Notes under the pieces: model-generated
What the model saw: the letters and a program-made list of their open reading frames with translations, nothing else
The model's database searches: none
Told to the model about the DNA's origin: nothing
Origin: Pseudaquabacterium pictum
GTDB taxonomy: Bacteria > Pseudomonadota > Gammaproteobacteria > Burkholderiales > Burkholderiaceae_C
Length of the DNA: 64,000 nt
NCBI RefSeq assembly: GCF_005403045.1
Contig: NZ_BJCL01000012.1
Span: forward strand, 91,465 to 155,464
Direction: 5' to 3'
Shown here: positions 50,540 through 59,364 of the stretch, piece by piece
Layout of the letters: every line of letters begins with the position of its first letter
How positions within the stretch are numbered: the first letter of the stretch is position 1
Made by a program: the position numbers and the translations under genes

Positions 50540-51454
50540 ATGTCCACTTGCCCCACCATCCAGCTGCACGCCAGCGTGCAGCCCTTCAGCCGCATCGTCT
50601 ACGGCGCCTGGCGCCTGGCCGACGCGCCCGACACCTCGCCCCAGGCGGTGCTGGCCAAGCTGCACGCCTGCCTGGACCAGGGCATCACCACCATCGACCA
50701 CGCCGACATCTACGGCGACTACCGCTGCGAGACGCTGTTCGGCGAGGCGCTGCGCACCGCGCCTGCGCTGCGCAGCCGGCTGCAGCACGTGAGCAAGTGC
50801 GACATCATGCTGCTGTCGTCGCAGTTCCCCGAGCGGCGGGTGAAGCATTACGACACCACGCCGGCGCACATCCGGGCCTCGGTGCAGCGCTCGTTGCAGC
50901 GCCTGCATGTCGAGCGGCTGGACGTGCTGCTGCTGCACCGGCCCGATCCGCTGATGGATGCCGACGCCACCGGCGCCTGCCTGGATGCGCTGGTCGACAG
51001 CGGCGAGGTGGCGGCCGTCGGCGTCTCCAACTTCCTGCCGCATGACTGGCAGCTGCTGCAATCCCGCATGCGCCATCCGCTGGTGACCAACCAGATCGAG
51101 CTGAGCCTGGGCGCCCGCAGCGCCTTCACCGATGGCCAGCTGGCCTTTGCGCAGCAGCACCGCATCCGGCCGATGGCCTGGTCGCCGCTGGGCGGCGGCG
51201 CGCTGATGACCGGCGCCAGCCCGGCCGGCGCCCGGGTGCTGCCGGCGCTGCAGCGGCTGGCCGCCCAGCAGGGCGTGGGGCCCGAGGCGGTGGCCCTGGC
51301 CTGGCTGCTGGCGCACCCGGCGGGCATCCTGCCGGTGGTGGGCACGCAGCAACTGGCCCGCATCGCCCGCCTGCACGAGGCCTGGCGCACGGTGATCGAC
51401 CGCGAGACCTGGTTCGAGCTGTGGACGCTGGCCGCCGGCAGCGAGGTGCCCTGA
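50540..51454 (+). CDS. Aldo/keto reductase, YdhF-like
   Basis: Encodes 304 residues. The active-site strand has TTIDHADIYGDYRCETLFGEAL with the catalytic Asp and Tyr, then VSKCDI, LLLHRPDPLMDADATGACLDALVDSGEVAAVGVSNF and VTNQIELS, as in YdhF-type NADPH-dependent reductases. It lies 32 bp after the monooxygenase gene. In sulfoquinovose oxidative desulfonation a reductase converts the 6-aldehyde product to glucose; this enzyme could serve that role, which is inference. Confidence 0.85.
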   Translation: MSTCPTIQLHASVQPFSRIVYGAWRLADAPDTSPQAVLAKLHACLDQGITTIDHADIYGDYRCETLFGEALRTAPALRSRLQHVSKCDIMLLSSQFPERRVKHYDTTPAHIRASVQRSLQRLHVERLDVLLLHRPDPLMDADATGACLDALVDSGEVAAVGVSNFLPHDWQLLQSRMRHPLVTNQIELSLGARSAFTDGQLAFAQQHRIRPMAWSPLGGGALMTGASPAGARVLPALQRLAAQQGVGPEAVALAWLLAHPAGILPVVGTQQLARIARLHEAWRTVIDRETWFELWTLAAGSEVP

Positions 51455-51481
51455 GCCGCCGCGCCAGGGTCTGCATCCAGC

Positions 51482-52609
51482 ATGGCTGAAGTGTTGTTGC
51501 GCCAGGTGCGCAAGTCCTACGACGGGCGCACGCCCGTGCTGCACGGCATCGACCTCGAGGTGCGGCATGGCGAGTTCACCGTCTTCGTCGGGCCGTCGGG
51601 CTGCGGCAAGAGCACGCTGCTGCGCAGCATCGCCGGACTGGAGACCATCGACAGCGGCGAGATCTGCATCGGCGGCCGGCCGGTGCAGCACCTGCCGCCG
51701 CGGCTGCGCGACATCGCCATGGTCTTCCAGGACTACGCGCTGTACCCGCACAAGACCCTGTTCGAGAACATGGCCTTCGGCCTGCGGCTGCGCAAGACGC
51801 CGGAGGCCGAGATCCAGCGCCGTGTCGGCGAGGCCGCCGACCTGTTGAAGATCACCCACCTGCTGCAGCGCAAGCCGGCCGCGCTGTCGGGCGGCCAGCG
51901 CCAGCGGGTGGCCATCGGCCGCGCCATCGTGCGCCAGCCGCAGGTCTTCCTGTTCGACGAGCCGCTGTCCAACCTGGATGCCCAGCTGCGGCAGGAGATG
52001 CGCAGCGAGATCAAGCGCCTGCACCAGCGGCTGGGTGCCACCATCATCTACGTCACCCATGACCAGGTGGAGGCGATGACGCTGGCCGACCGCATCGCCG
52101 TGCTGCGCGGCGGCCATGTGATGCAGTACGACCGGCCGCAGCAGATCTACCACCAGCCCGCGGCCGACTTCGTGGCCGGTTTCATCGGCTCGCCGCCGAT
52201 GAACTTGGCGGACGTGGCAAGGGTGCCGGGTGCGACGCCGGCGCTGGACTTCGGCGGTCTGGCCTGGCCGGTGCCGGCGGCCCTGCAGCCGGCGCTGGCG
52301 GCGGCGCCGGCCGCTGCGCGGCTGCGCCTGGGCGTGCGGCCCGAGCACCTGCACCTGCAGCGCAGCCAAGCCGACGACATCGCCTGGCCCGGCACGCTGC
52401 AGTTGCTGGAGCCGCTGGGCGCCGAGACCCTGGCCACCGTGCGCATCGGCCAGGCCGAGCTGGTGGCCCGGGTGCCGGCCAGCTTCGAGGCTGCGCCTGG
52501 CACCGCGCTGCAGCTGCATGTGCAGCCGGCGCAGCTGCACCTGTTCGATGCCGACAGCGGGCATGCCTGGCATGCCACGCCTTCTTCCAACCCCCACGCC
52601 GAGAGCTGA
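51482..52609 (+). CDS. Sugar ABC importer ATPase, UgpC/MalK-like
   Basis: Encodes 375 residues. Walker A GPSGCGKST, Q-loop and signature LSGGQRQRVAIGRAIVR, Walker B VFLFDEPLSNLDAQLR, and THDQVEAMTLADRI. About 235-375 form the C-terminal OB/TOBE-type regulatory domain seen in MalK and UgpC (RLRLGVRPEHLHL). It energises the importer made with the three next genes. 28 bp after the reductase gene. Confidence 0.92.
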   Translation: MAEVLLRQVRKSYDGRTPVLHGIDLEVRHGEFTVFVGPSGCGKSTLLRSIAGLETIDSGEICIGGRPVQHLPPRLRDIAMVFQDYALYPHKTLFENMAFGLRLRKTPEAEIQRRVGEAADLLKITHLLQRKPAALSGGQRQRVAIGRAIVRQPQVFLFDEPLSNLDAQLRQEMRSEIKRLHQRLGATIIYVTHDQVEAMTLADRIAVLRGGHVMQYDRPQQIYHQPAADFVAGFIGSPPMNLADVARVPGATPALDFGGLAWPVPAALQPALAAAPAAARLRLGVRPEHLHLQRSQADDIAWPGTLQLLEPLGAETLATVRIGQAELVARVPASFEAAPGTALQLHVQPAQLHLFDADSGHAWHATPSSNPHAES

Positions 52610-52613
52610 GCCC

Positions 52614-53909
52614 ATGTCCCCACTGAACCGCCGCACCCTGGCCGCGCTGGCCTGCACCGCTGTCGCCCTGTGGGCGGCCCCGACACCGGCCGATGCCCAG
52701 GCCACCACGGCCACCAAGCTGCGGGTCTTCTCGGGTGGCCAGAACCAGCGGCCCGACCTGGTCCGCAAGCTGCTGGACCAATACCAGGCCCGCAACCCGG
52801 GCGTGACGGTGGAGATCGAGACCGGCGGCGCCACCAGCGAGCTGCAGCGCCAGTACCTCAGCACCGTGCTCAATGCCAAGGATTCGGCGATCGACATCTA
52901 CATGATCGACATCGTCAACCCGGCGCAGTACTTCGGCGCCGGCTGGCTGGAGCCGCTGGACGCCTATGTCGGCCCGGCCGCCGAGGTGTTCAAGCCCTAC
53001 CTGCCGGTCTATGCCCAGTCCAACGTGGTCGATGGCAAGGTGGCCGCGCTGCCGGCCTTTGCCGACGCGATGTTCCTGTACTACCGCAAGGATCTGCTCG
53101 AGAAGCACAAGCTGCCCGAGCCCAAGACCTGGGACGAGCTGGCCGCCACCGCGCGCAAGGTGCAGGCCGCCGAGGCGGCGGCCGGCAATGCCAACCTGCA
53201 GGGCCTGAGCCTGCAGGGCGCGCCGATCGAAGGCGCGGTGTGCACCTTCCTGCTGCCGTACTGGGGCCAGGGCAAGGAGTTCAACGATGCCGCCGGCAAG
53301 CTGACGCTGGACAAGCCGGCCGCCGTCAAGGGCCTGAGCACCTGGCTGGGCATGGTCGACCAGGGCGTGGTCAAGAAGAACGTGGCCGAAGTGCGCACGC
53401 CCGACACCGTCAACGAGTTCAAGGCCGGCCAGGTGCTGTTCGCCATCAACTGGGGCTTCGCCTGGGACCGCTTCAAGGACGACGCCGACAGCCAGGTCAA
53501 GGGCAAGGTGGGCGTGCTGCCGCTGCCGGCCATGGCCGGCGGGCGCAGCGCCACCTGCGTGGGTGGCTGGCAGTGGGCGGTCAGCGCCTTCAGCAAGCAC
53601 AAGGCCGAGGCGGCCAAGCTGGTCAAGCACCTGGCCAGCCCGGAATCCAGCAAGATGCTGGCGGTCGAAGGCTCGCTGCTGCCCACCTACCAGCGCATCT
53701 ACACCGATGCCGACGTGGTGCGCCAGGCGCCGTGGTTCAACGACGCGGCGGCGGTGGTGGTGGCCGGCAAGAGCCGGCCGATGTCGCGCGACTATGGCCA
53801 GGTCAGCGACATCCTGCGCACGACCACCAGCGCGGTGCTGGCCCGCACCAAGACGCCCACCGAAGGCGTGGACGAGATCGAGAACCGCCTGCGCCGGCTG
53901 ATGCGCTGA
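52614..53909 (+). CDS. Sugar ABC importer solute-binding protein
   Basis: Encodes 431 residues with a signal peptide (ending about DAQA, 29). Family-1 extracellular binding protein fold: TKLRVFSGGQNQRPDLVRKLLDQYQARNPGVTVEIETGGATSELQRQYLSTVLNAKDSAIDIYMIDIVNPAQYF, then FADAMFLYYRKDLLEKH and QVLFAINWGFAWDRFKDDAD, and GWQWAVSAFSKHKAEA. Related proteins bind maltose, trehalose, glycerophosphate or sulfoquinovosyl glycerol. Its start lies five bases after the ATPase stop, showing operon organisation. Confidence 0.88.
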   Translation: MSPLNRRTLAALACTAVALWAAPTPADAQATTATKLRVFSGGQNQRPDLVRKLLDQYQARNPGVTVEIETGGATSELQRQYLSTVLNAKDSAIDIYMIDIVNPAQYFGAGWLEPLDAYVGPAAEVFKPYLPVYAQSNVVDGKVAALPAFADAMFLYYRKDLLEKHKLPEPKTWDELAATARKVQAAEAAAGNANLQGLSLQGAPIEGAVCTFLLPYWGQGKEFNDAAGKLTLDKPAAVKGLSTWLGMVDQGVVKKNVAEVRTPDTVNEFKAGQVLFAINWGFAWDRFKDDADSQVKGKVGVLPLPAMAGGRSATCVGGWQWAVSAFSKHKAEAAKLVKHLASPESSKMLAVEGSLLPTYQRIYTDADVVRQAPWFNDAAAVVVAGKSRPMSRDYGQVSDILRTTTSAVLARTKTPTEGVDEIENRLRRLMR

Positions 53910-53924
53910 GCGACGCCGCACACT

Positions 53925-54845
53925 GTGACACCCGTTCCGCGCCCCAGCCTGCTGGAGCGGCTGCGCGACCCCAGCGAACGGCTGCTGGGCGCGCTGCTGC
54001 TGGCGCCCACCTTCGCGCTGCTGGCGCTGATCGTGGCCTACCCGATCGGCAAGCTGGTGTGGAACAGCCTGTTCGACCTGCGGCTGTCGGGCGGCGGGGT
54101 GCCCAAGTTCATCGGGCTGGAGAACTACCAGCTGGTGTTCACCGACCCTGATTTCTGGAACGCCACCAAGAACACGCTGCTGATCACCGTGGTGACCGTG
54201 CCTGGCGCGCTGCTGGTGGGGCTGGGCCTGGCGCTGCTGGCCAACCTGCCGTTCAAGCGGCGCTGGCCGGTGCGCCTGGCGCTGCTGCTGCCCTGGGCCT
54301 TGCCGCTGTCGTTTGCCGGGCTGATCTTCGCCTGGTTCTTCCACACCGAGTACGGCATCGTCAACGATGTGCTGCAGCGCCTGGGCCTGGCTGACCGGAC
54401 AGACCCGACGATGTGGCTGCTGAAACCCGGCTGGGCGCTGGCCGCGGTGTGCCTGACCATCATCTGGAAGACCAGCTCCTTCATGGCGCTGATCCTGCTG
54501 GCCGGGCTGCAGATGATCCCGAAATCCCTGTACGAGGCGGCCGAGGTCGATGGCGCCACGCCCTGGCAGCAGTTCTGGCAGGTGACGCTGCCGATGCTGA
54601 TGCCGTCCATCGTGGTGGCGCTGATCTTCCGCACCATCACCGCGCTGCAGACATTCGACATCCCCTACACCATGACGCGCGGCGGCCCCGGCCAGGCCAC
54701 GCAGACGCTGGCCATGCTGATCCACGCCCACACCATCGACTACCTGGACATGGGCTATGGCTCGGCGCTGGCGGTGTGCCTGTTCGTGCTGTCGCTGGTG
54801 GTCAGCGCGGTCTACCTGCGCCAGGTGGGGCGGCAGGCGGCATGA
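53925..54845 (+). CDS. Sugar ABC importer permease 1
   Basis: Encodes 306 residues from GTG 53925. Six helices; the EAA-type loop that docks the ATPase reads YEAAEVDGATPWQQFWQVTLPML, as in MalF/UgpA-like subunits. The first helix FALLALIVAYPIGKLVWNSLF is preceded by a charged cytoplasmic end. The stop overlaps the next gene (ATGA). Confidence 0.9.
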   Translation: MTPVPRPSLLERLRDPSERLLGALLLAPTFALLALIVAYPIGKLVWNSLFDLRLSGGGVPKFIGLENYQLVFTDPDFWNATKNTLLITVVTVPGALLVGLGLALLANLPFKRRWPVRLALLLPWALPLSFAGLIFAWFFHTEYGIVNDVLQRLGLADRTDPTMWLLKPGWALAAVCLTIIWKTSSFMALILLAGLQMIPKSLYEAAEVDGATPWQQFWQVTLPMLMPSIVVALIFRTITALQTFDIPYTMTRGGPGQATQTLAMLIHAHTIDYLDMGYGSALAVCLFVLSLVVSAVYLRQVGRQAA

Positions 54846-55705
54846 GCGCCACCCTGCACACGCCGGGCATGCCCGGTGCCGGCTGGCTGAGCGGCCCGGC
54901 GCTGCGCTGGGTGGCCGCCGGCCTGGTGGTGTTCAACGGTTTCTTTCCGGCGCTGTGGATCCTGCTGACCTCGCTGAAGAGCGAGGCCGAGCTGGTGCGC
55001 AAGCCGCTGCAGTACTTTCCCGACAAGCTGACCCTGGCCAACTACCTGCAGGCCTTCACCGACCAGCCGCTGGGCCTCTACCTGGCCAACAGCGCGGCGG
55101 TGGCGCTGGCGTCCACCGCGCTGTCGCTGCTGGTCTCCGCCATGGCGGCCTATGCCATCGCCCGGTTGAACCTGCGCTGGCGCCAGACGGCGCTGACCTG
55201 CATCGTCGCGTCCAGCATGTTCCCGCTGGTGACGCTGCTGGTGCCGATCTTCGAGACCATGCGCAGCCTGGGCCTGCTCAACACCTACACCGCCCTGGTG
55301 CTGCCCTACACCGTGCTGAACCTGCCGGTGTGCACGCTGGTGCTGGTGAGCTTCTTCCAGAGCATTCCGCGCGACCTGGAGAACGCCGCCATGATCGACG
55401 GCTGCACCCGGCTGGGCGCGCTGGTGCGCATCGTCGTGCCGCTGGCCGCGCCGGGGGTGTTCACCGCCGGCATCCTGGCCTTCGTCAACGCCTGGGACGA
55501 GTTCCTGCTGGCGCTGAGCCTGAACGCCAGCGCGCAGATGCGCACCGTGCCGGTGGGCATCGCGCTGTACCAGGGCGAGTACAGCTTTCCCTGGCCGGTG
55601 ATCTCGGCCGCGCTGATCGTGGCCATCGTGCCGATGGCGGTGCTGATCGCGCTGTTCCAGGAGCGGGTGGTGGGCGGGCTGACCCAGGGTGGCCTGAAGG
55701 GATGA
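54842..55705 (+). CDS. Sugar ABC importer permease 2
   Basis: Encodes 287 residues, MalG/UgpE-like. The EAA loop reads LENAAMIDGCTRLGALVRIVVPLAAPG. Helices include WVAAGLVVFNGFFPALWILLT and FTAGILAFVNAWDEFLLALSL. It completes the importer with permease 1, the binding protein and the ATPase. The gene ends just before an 18-bp palindrome and converges with the response regulator gene. Confidence 0.9.
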   Translation: MSATLHTPGMPGAGWLSGPALRWVAAGLVVFNGFFPALWILLTSLKSEAELVRKPLQYFPDKLTLANYLQAFTDQPLGLYLANSAAVALASTALSLLVSAMAAYAIARLNLRWRQTALTCIVASSMFPLVTLLVPIFETMRSLGLLNTYTALVLPYTVLNLPVCTLVLVSFFQSIPRDLENAAMIDGCTRLGALVRIVVPLAAPGVFTAGILAFVNAWDEFLLALSLNASAQMRTVPVGIALYQGEYSFPWPVISAALIVAIVPMAVLIALFQERVVGGLTQGGLKG

Positions 55706-55708
55706 CGG

Positions 55709-55726
55709 GCGGGCCGGCCGGCCCGC
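55709..55726. terminator. Perfect 18-bp palindrome between convergent genes
   Basis: GCGGGCCGGCCGGCCCGC lies in the 27-bp gap between two converging stops. It would form a GC-only stem on either transcript. There is no T-tract, so it may be a weak or factor-dependent bidirectional stop. The palindrome is seen directly; the role is inferred. Confidence 0.45.
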
Positions 55727-55732
55727 GCGGCC

Positions 55733-56368
55733 TCAGCTGACCAGGCCCTGCCGCACCGCGTACAGCACCAGCTCGGCATTGCTGCCCACGCCCAGCTTGT
55801 CCAGGATGTGGCCGCGGTGGGTGCTCACCGTCTTCACGCTGATCATCATCTCCAGGCCGATGTCGGTGAGCGACATGCCCTTGACCAGCATCTGCATGAT
55901 CTGGTGCTCGCGCACGCTCAGCCGCTCATGCGGCAGGCGCTGGTCGTCGCCCTGCAGCACCTGGCGCACCAGGGCCGCGGCCTGGGCGCTGAGGTACTGG
56001 GCGCCACCGGCCACGCGGCGGATGGCGCGCAGCAGTTCGTCCGGCTCGGCATCCTTGGGCAGGTAGCCCATGGCCCCGGCCTGGATGGCCGGCAGCGCGT
56101 ACTGCTGCTCGGGGTACATCGACAGCACCAGCACCGGCGTGCCCAGCCCGTCGGCCCGCAGCGAGGCCAGCAACTCCAGCCCGCTGCGCCCGGCCAGGCT
56201 GATGTCCAGCAGCACCAGGTCGAAGGCCTGCCGGCGCAGCAGGCCCAGCGCATCGCCGGCATTGGCGGCCTCGCCGGTGATGGCGATGTCGGGCTCGTCC
56301 TGGAACAGGCGCTTCAGGCCCGACCGGAAGATGGTGTGGTCGTCCACCAGCAGCAGGCGGATGCTCAC
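55733..56368 (-). CDS. NarL/FixJ-type response regulator
   Basis: Encodes 211 residues from GTG 56368. Receiver domain with VDDH near 8-11, phospho-acceptor Asp 55 (LLDISLAGRSG) and PKDAEPDE after the lysine. The C-terminal LuxR-type helix-turn-helix reads LSVREHQIMQMLVKGMSLTDIGLEMMISVKTVSTHRGHILDKLGV. The start overlaps the kinase stop by four bases (GTGA). Target genes unknown; a relationship with the importer operon to its left is not shown by the sequence. Confidence 0.9.
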   Translation of the reverse strand: MSIRLLLVDDHTIFRSGLKRLFQDEPDIAITGEAANAGDALGLLRRQAFDLVLLDISLAGRSGLELLASLRADGLGTPVLVLSMYPEQQYALPAIQAGAMGYLPKDAEPDELLRAIRRVAGGAQYLSAQAAALVRQVLQGDDQRLPHERLSVREHQIMQMLVKGMSLTDIGLEMMISVKTVSTHRGHILDKLGVGSNAELVLYAVRQGLVS

Positions 56369-57438
56369 AGCAGCGGCAGCCTCAGGCTCAGGCGCGTGCC
56401 GGCACCGGGTGCGCTGCTCAGGTGCAGGGCGCCGCCCAGCTCGCGCGCCCGCTCATGCATGCTGGCCAGGCCCATGGCCAGCGGTTGCTGTGCGGCCACG
56501 GCCACCGGGTCGAAGCCGCAGCCGTCGTCCTCCAGCACCAGCCGCAGCTGCCCTGCCTCGGCCCACAGCTGAAGCCGCACCTGGCCGGCCTGGGCATGGC
56601 GGCCCACATTGGTCAGCGCCTCCTGCACGATGCGGTAGGCGGCGGTGGCGCGGCGCGGCGACACCAGGGCATCGTCGAGCTGCAGGTCCAGGTGCAGGCA
56701 CAGCTCGCCGCGCTCGGCAAAGGCGGTCAGGGACTGGCGCAGCGCAGCGCTCAGGCCCAGGTGGTCCAGGCTGCTGGGGCGCAGGTCATGGGCCAGGCGG
56801 CGCACGGTGGCGATGCAGTCCTGCGTCAGGCGGCGCAAATCTTCGCTGATCTGCCGCAGCGCCGGCCTGTCGGCCCGGCGCTGCAGCCGCGCCACGTCCA
56901 GCTTCACCGAGCTGAGCATGCCGCCCAGCTCGTCGTGCAGCGCGCTGGCGTACTGTGCGCGCTGCTGCTCCAGCCGGTCCTGCCCGTAGGCGGCCAGGGC
57001 CTGCAACCGCGCCTGGGAGTCGCGCAGCGCCTGCTCGTTGTGCACGCGCTCGGTCACATCCACGCCGATGCCCACCACCGCCGGGCGGCCACGGTAGAGC
57101 ATGCGGGTGCCGTGCACCTCGATCAGCACCGTGTGGCCGGCGCGGTGCAGGCCACGGGTGATGAAGCGGATGCTGGGCGGATCAGCCGCCAGCCGCAGGT
57201 GGTACAGCCGCAGCACCTCGGGCAGGAAATCGGGCGGCACGAAGTCGCGCAGGTGCCGGCCCACCATCTCTTCGGGCAGGTAGCCGGCCAGGGCCGCCCA
57301 GGTGCGGTTGGCGTACTGGAAGCACTCGTCCTGCAGCACATAGATGCCCGCCAGCGATTGCTCCACCAGCGCCTGGAACGGGAAGTCGGCACCGGCATGC
57401 GCGGCGTGGGGTTGCGTGCGCAGAAGCGGGTCCGGCAT
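56365..57438 (-). CDS. PAS-domain HisKA_3 sensor kinase
   Basis: Encodes 357 residues, soluble. PAS domain at about 20-135 (FQALVEQSLAGIYVLQDECFQYANRTWAALAGYLPEEMVGRHLRDFVPPDF), then kinase core: YASALHDELGGMLSSVKLDVARL with the HisKA_3 histidine and HDLRPSSLDHLGLSAALRQ, and ATPase domain (EALTNVGRHAQA, EDDGCGFDP, GLASMHERARELGG). The start at 57438 trims a leader without similarity. It forms an operon with the response regulator that follows. The signal sensed by PAS is unknown. Confidence 0.88.
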   Translation of the reverse strand: MPDPLLRTQPHAAHAGADFPFQALVEQSLAGIYVLQDECFQYANRTWAALAGYLPEEMVGRHLRDFVPPDFLPEVLRLYHLRLAADPPSIRFITRGLHRAGHTVLIEVHGTRMLYRGRPAVVGIGVDVTERVHNEQALRDSQARLQALAAYGQDRLEQQRAQYASALHDELGGMLSSVKLDVARLQRRADRPALRQISEDLRRLTQDCIATVRRLAHDLRPSSLDHLGLSAALRQSLTAFAERGELCLHLDLQLDDALVSPRRATAAYRIVQEALTNVGRHAQAGQVRLQLWAEAGQLRLVLEDDGCGFDPVAVAAQQPLAMGLASMHERARELGGALHLSSAPGAGTRLSLRLPLL

Positions 57439-57618
57439 CGGCCAGGATGATAGGGGCCAGGCACCGGCGCACATCCCCTGGACGGGCTCCGGACAAGCCC
57501 TGAGCCGGTGCCGGAATGTTCTGATGGCCGGCTGCAGGTGTGCTGGCTACGCTGGCAGGCCAAGGCGCAGGCCCGCGGTGCCACACCGGTTGCCGCGCCG
57601 CACCCAGCACAGAGGTCG

Positions 57619-59316
57619 ATGTCCATGATCCCAACCCAATCCCATCCTGCCCTGCACCTGCTCCGAGCCTGCCGCGCCTGGCGGCGACCCGCCGGTCTGG
57701 CGCTGGGCGTGGCCGCCAGCATGCTGGCCGCGCCGGCCTGGGCCACGCTGCCCTGTTCGGCCCTGGTGGGCCAGACCCTGCCGGCCAGCGCCTTGGTCCT
57801 GGCCACCGGCGGCGCGGTGGTCGACAGCGCCACCAGCGTGACCACCACCTCCGGCCTGCCGCTGGGGGTGTCGCCGGCCTGGATCACCTATTGCAAGGTG
57901 CTGGGCCGCATCCTGCCGGCCGAGCCCGTGGGCCCGGACAACACCGTGGCCACCGGTGGCCTGCCGATCCACTTCCAGCTCAACCTGCCGGTGGCCTGGA
58001 CCCAGCGCGCCATGCAGTTCGGCGGCGGCGGCTACGACGGAACCCTGGTCACCGCCACCGGCCATGTGGCCCATGCGGCCGCGGGCGACCGCAGCCCGCT
58101 GCAGCGCGGCTACGCCACCTTCGGCAGCGATTCCGGCCACCAGGCCAAGGGCTATGACGGCCGCTTTGCGCTGCGGCCCGAGGCGCTGCGCAACTTCACC
58201 GGCGATGCGATCAAGAAGGTGCGCGACGTGGCACAGCACCTGATGGTGCTGCACTACGGCCAGGGCCCGCGCTATGCCTACATGCAGGGCGGCTCATCCG
58301 GCGGCCGCGAGACCCTGGCGGCCATCCAGCGCTGGCCGAATGACTACCACGGCGTGGTCTCGCACTACCCGGTGCTGCAGTTCGTCGGCCTGGGCCTGCA
58401 TGCCAACGACATGGCCAAGGCCATGTACGCGCCCGGTGGCTTCGTCGACTCGGCGAAGTTCAACCACCTGAACCAGAAGGTGATCGCAGCCTGCGACAAG
58501 CTCGACGGCCTGGAAGACGGTTTGATCAACAACGTGGCCGCCTGCCGCTTCGACCCGCAGGTGCTGCGCTGCCTCGGCAATGTGGACTGGGGTTCCAGCT
58601 GCCTGACCGATGCCCAGCTGCGCACGGTGCGCGCCACCGCGGGCGACCTGAACCTGGCCTTCCCGCTGGCCCAGGGCATCACCCGCGCGCCGGGCTACGA
58701 GGTTCTGGCCGGCGCCAACTTCGGCGGGCCGGCCGATGCCGGCTGGCTGGGCCTGCCGCTGGACACGCCCACGCTGGTGCTCAACGGCTATGTGTTCACC
58801 ATGCACAACGAGTGGCTCAAGTATTTCGTCACCGGGAATGCGAACTACGACTTCCGGCAGTTCAACCCCGTCACCGCCGGCGGCTACATGGCGCGCGTGC
58901 AGCAGCTGTCGGCCATGCATGACGCGATGTCGACCGACCTGGACGTGTTCAAGGCCCGGGGCGGCAAGGTGCTGATGCTGCACGGCACCAGCGACACCAT
59001 CGTCACGCCGCGCATCAGCGTCGATTACTTCGAGCGGCTGACGCAGCGCTACGGCAGCCCGGTGCTGCGCGACTTCCTGCGCTTCTACACCGTGGCCGGC
59101 TTCGGCCACGGCGAGGGCCGCTACCAGATGAGCTGGAGTGCGCTGGACCTGATCGAGAACTGGGTCGAGCGCGGGCAGGCGCCGGTCAATCCCACCAGCA
59201 CCGATCTGCTGAACCTGTTCGGCCGCAGCCGGCCGCTGTGCGAGTACCCGGCCTTCCCGCGCTACCAGGGCGGGCCCACCCACGCGGCCAGCAGCTTCAG
59301 CTGCGCCCTGCATTGA
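57619..59316 (+). CDS. Tannase/feruloyl esterase family secreted hydrolase
   Basis: Encodes 565 residues with a signal peptide (ending about PAWA). The catalytic serine region is YMQGGSSGGRETLAAIQRWPNDYHGVV, in place of the more usual GCSTGG motif; later KVLMLHGTSDTIVTP supplies the acid and GFGHGEGRY the His. A metal-binding-type loop ACDKLDGLEDGLINNVAACRFDP is typical of the family and its cysteines are retained. These enzymes hydrolyse aromatic esters such as tannic or feruloyl esters. The start at 57619 or the next ATG at 57625 gives a good signal sequence. Confidence 0.85.
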   Translation: MSMIPTQSHPALHLLRACRAWRRPAGLALGVAASMLAAPAWATLPCSALVGQTLPASALVLATGGAVVDSATSVTTTSGLPLGVSPAWITYCKVLGRILPAEPVGPDNTVATGGLPIHFQLNLPVAWTQRAMQFGGGGYDGTLVTATGHVAHAAAGDRSPLQRGYATFGSDSGHQAKGYDGRFALRPEALRNFTGDAIKKVRDVAQHLMVLHYGQGPRYAYMQGGSSGGRETLAAIQRWPNDYHGVVSHYPVLQFVGLGLHANDMAKAMYAPGGFVDSAKFNHLNQKVIAACDKLDGLEDGLINNVAACRFDPQVLRCLGNVDWGSSCLTDAQLRTVRATAGDLNLAFPLAQGITRAPGYEVLAGANFGGPADAGWLGLPLDTPTLVLNGYVFTMHNEWLKYFVTGNANYDFRQFNPVTAGGYMARVQQLSAMHDAMSTDLDVFKARGGKVLMLHGTSDTIVTPRISVDYFERLTQRYGSPVLRDFLRFYTVAGFGHGEGRYQMSWSALDLIENWVERGQAPVNPTSTDLLNLFGRSRPLCEYPAFPRYQGGPTHAASSFSCALH

Positions 59317-59364
59317 CGCCCCGGCATGCGCGCCGGTCGGGCGGGGAACCCGGTGCCCGGCCCG

